A stretch of DNA of 19,655 bases from Ettlia oleoabundans (Eukaryota; Chlorophyta; Chlorophyceae; Chlamydomonadales). Below, piece by piece: positions 19,167 to 19,655 of this stretch. The notes below the pieces were generated by a model, which saw only the letters and a program-made list of their open reading frames with translations, was not told the origin of the DNA and made no database searches. The stretch spans positions 1 through 19,655 of the forward strand of contig JAAMXP010001252.1 of assembly GCA_019693395.1 (NCBI GenBank), in the 5' to 3' direction. The position numbers and the translations under genes are program-made. Numbering within the stretch: position 1 is the first letter of the stretch; each line of letters opens with the position of its first letter.

Positions 19167-19435
19167 TGGCACATCCCCTTGCAGCCCCCCCACCCACCCG
19201 CAACCAGCGCACATACACATCAAATACCTGCCTTGCCCCTGCGCTGCTCCTTCTGAACCAAAACCTCGAAACTTCCTTCAACGTAAATCAACGCAAACCA
19301 GTCATGACTTAGGCAGCAGGAAGCATAAGAGGGACAGCTTGCAGCAGCACCCCACCAAGCAAGAGTTTGCTCAATTATGACAGCCCCCGATTCGCTCCAA
19401 CCCAGTTGATGCACAATGCATAGACAAGCAATCAC
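19167..19435. other. Convergent 3' interval between CHD and right H2A
   Basis: This holds the CHD 3'UTR (+) and, beyond the inverted-repeat arm, the 3' flank of the minus-strand H2A gene. No TGTAA-type polyadenylation signal was seen on the plus strand between the CHD stop and the H2A stem-loop. The CHD transcript end is therefore unclear and may overlap the H2A 3'UTR in antisense. No gene recognised. Confidence 0.4.
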
Positions 19436-19517
19436 GCAGCCCCAACAAAGAGGAAGGGCAGCAGGCACCCCAATAGAGCAAGCAAAGACAACTGGTGGAC
19501 TTTCCCAGTAAGCGAGG

Positions 19518-19535
19518 TGGTGTTGAATAACACCA
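19518..19535 (-). terminator. Histone mRNA 3' stem-loop (right H2A)
   Basis: On the minus strand this reads TGGTGTT-ATTC-AACACCA, identical to the left copy. It has the same 6+4+6 core (19534-19519) with one extra T-A pair, and sits about 63 bases past the H2A stop. Confidence 0.8.
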
Positions 19536-19597
19536 GTTTTGTTGGTTTTTGGGGTTTGAGGGGAAGGGGCTTCAGCTGAGGTGCCACTGCCGCCGCT

Positions 19598-19655
19598 TCA
19601 GGCCTCGGCCTTCTTGCCGGTCTTCTTGGGCAGCAGCACGGAGTGGATGTTGGGC
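19598..19655 (-). CDS. H2A: Histone H2A, C-terminal end (partial, second copy)
   Basis: The minus strand from 19654 reads the same PNIHSVLLPKKTGKKAEA, then TGA at 19600-19598. The coding bases are identical to the left copy. This gene converges on the CHD gene. Only the last 18 residues are visible. Two H2A ends in opposite directions about 19.5 kb apart point to dispersed multi-copy histone genes in this genome. Confidence 0.93.
   Translation of the reverse strand, partial: PNIHSVLLPKKTGKKAEA

Larger units (their letters stand above)
19436..19655. repeat. Right arm of the ~220-bp inverted repeat
   Basis: Reverse complement of 1-220, with the few differences described for the left arm, including an extra GGC just after the H2A stop. 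It contains the H2A C-terminus, the stop, the stem-loop and 3' flank. Confidence 0.92.

Noticed and set aside
1..19655. A giant transposon bounded by terminal inverted repeats
   Set aside because: The arms are the 3' ends of two H2A genes plus their 3' flank, and the interior holds ordinary host genes (gamma-SNAP, CHD) with no transposase or integrase. Duplicated histone genes explain the repeat.
1..19655. tRNA, rRNA or CRISPR structures
   Set aside because: No cloverleaf-like or regularly spaced repeat structure was noticed on reading either strand; not tested by covariance models.

Overview
The window looks like nuclear DNA from a GC-rich, intron-dense eukaryote, most likely a chlorophyte green alga. 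The evidence is many short in-frame exons with GTGAGT-like donors and GCAG acceptors, a plant/algal-type histone H2A C-terminus, a gamma-SNAP gene, and alanine/glutamine/glycine-rich linkers. There is no prokaryotic layout and no convincing RNA gene, CRISPR array or intact mobile element. All gene models were spliced by eye from reading frame, splice consensus and remembered family conservation. No alignment or RNA evidence was available.

Layout, left to right. (1) 1-58: the 3' end of an H2A gene on +, followed by a histone-type 3' stem-loop. (2) About 405-605: a decayed, inverted copy of the last exon of the CHD gene that lies at the far right. (3) 606-1247: no convincing gene. (4) 1248-2829 (-): a four-exon multi-pass membrane protein of the TMEM8/myomaker (DUF3522, CREST-like) type. 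(5) 3279-5554 (-): a complete seven-exon gamma-SNAP gene, 307 aa. (6) 5555-6236: the divergent promoter interval. (7) 6237-19166 (+): a 39-exon gene for a 1744-aa CHD-family SNF2 chromatin remodeler. (8) 19167-19597: convergent 3' ends. (9) 19598-19655 (-): the 3' end of a second H2A gene.

The CHD protein dominates the window. It has an acidic N-terminus, two chromodomains, a complete two-lobe ATPase, a SANT/SLIDE-like C-terminal region and a low-complexity tail. Its ATPase and post-ATPase segments read most like CHD subfamily III (CHD6-9/Kismet) rather than plant PICKLE or CHD1. Its last exon carries a textbook PCNA-binding PIP box, a KEN motif and, as the last seven residues, a SUMO-interaction-like motif. 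PIP plus terminal SIM is the arrangement known from the yeast anti-recombinase Srs2, which reads SUMO-modified PCNA. A remodeler built to follow the replication fork is the most interesting hypothesis here.

The two window ends form an inverted repeat of about 220 bp (H2A C-terminus plus 3'UTR), almost identical between arms. Just inside the left arm lies the decayed CHD tail copy. The whole 'CHD 3' end facing H2A 3' end' block was therefore probably duplicated in inverted orientation, with the H2A arms later kept alike and the CHD copy left to decay.
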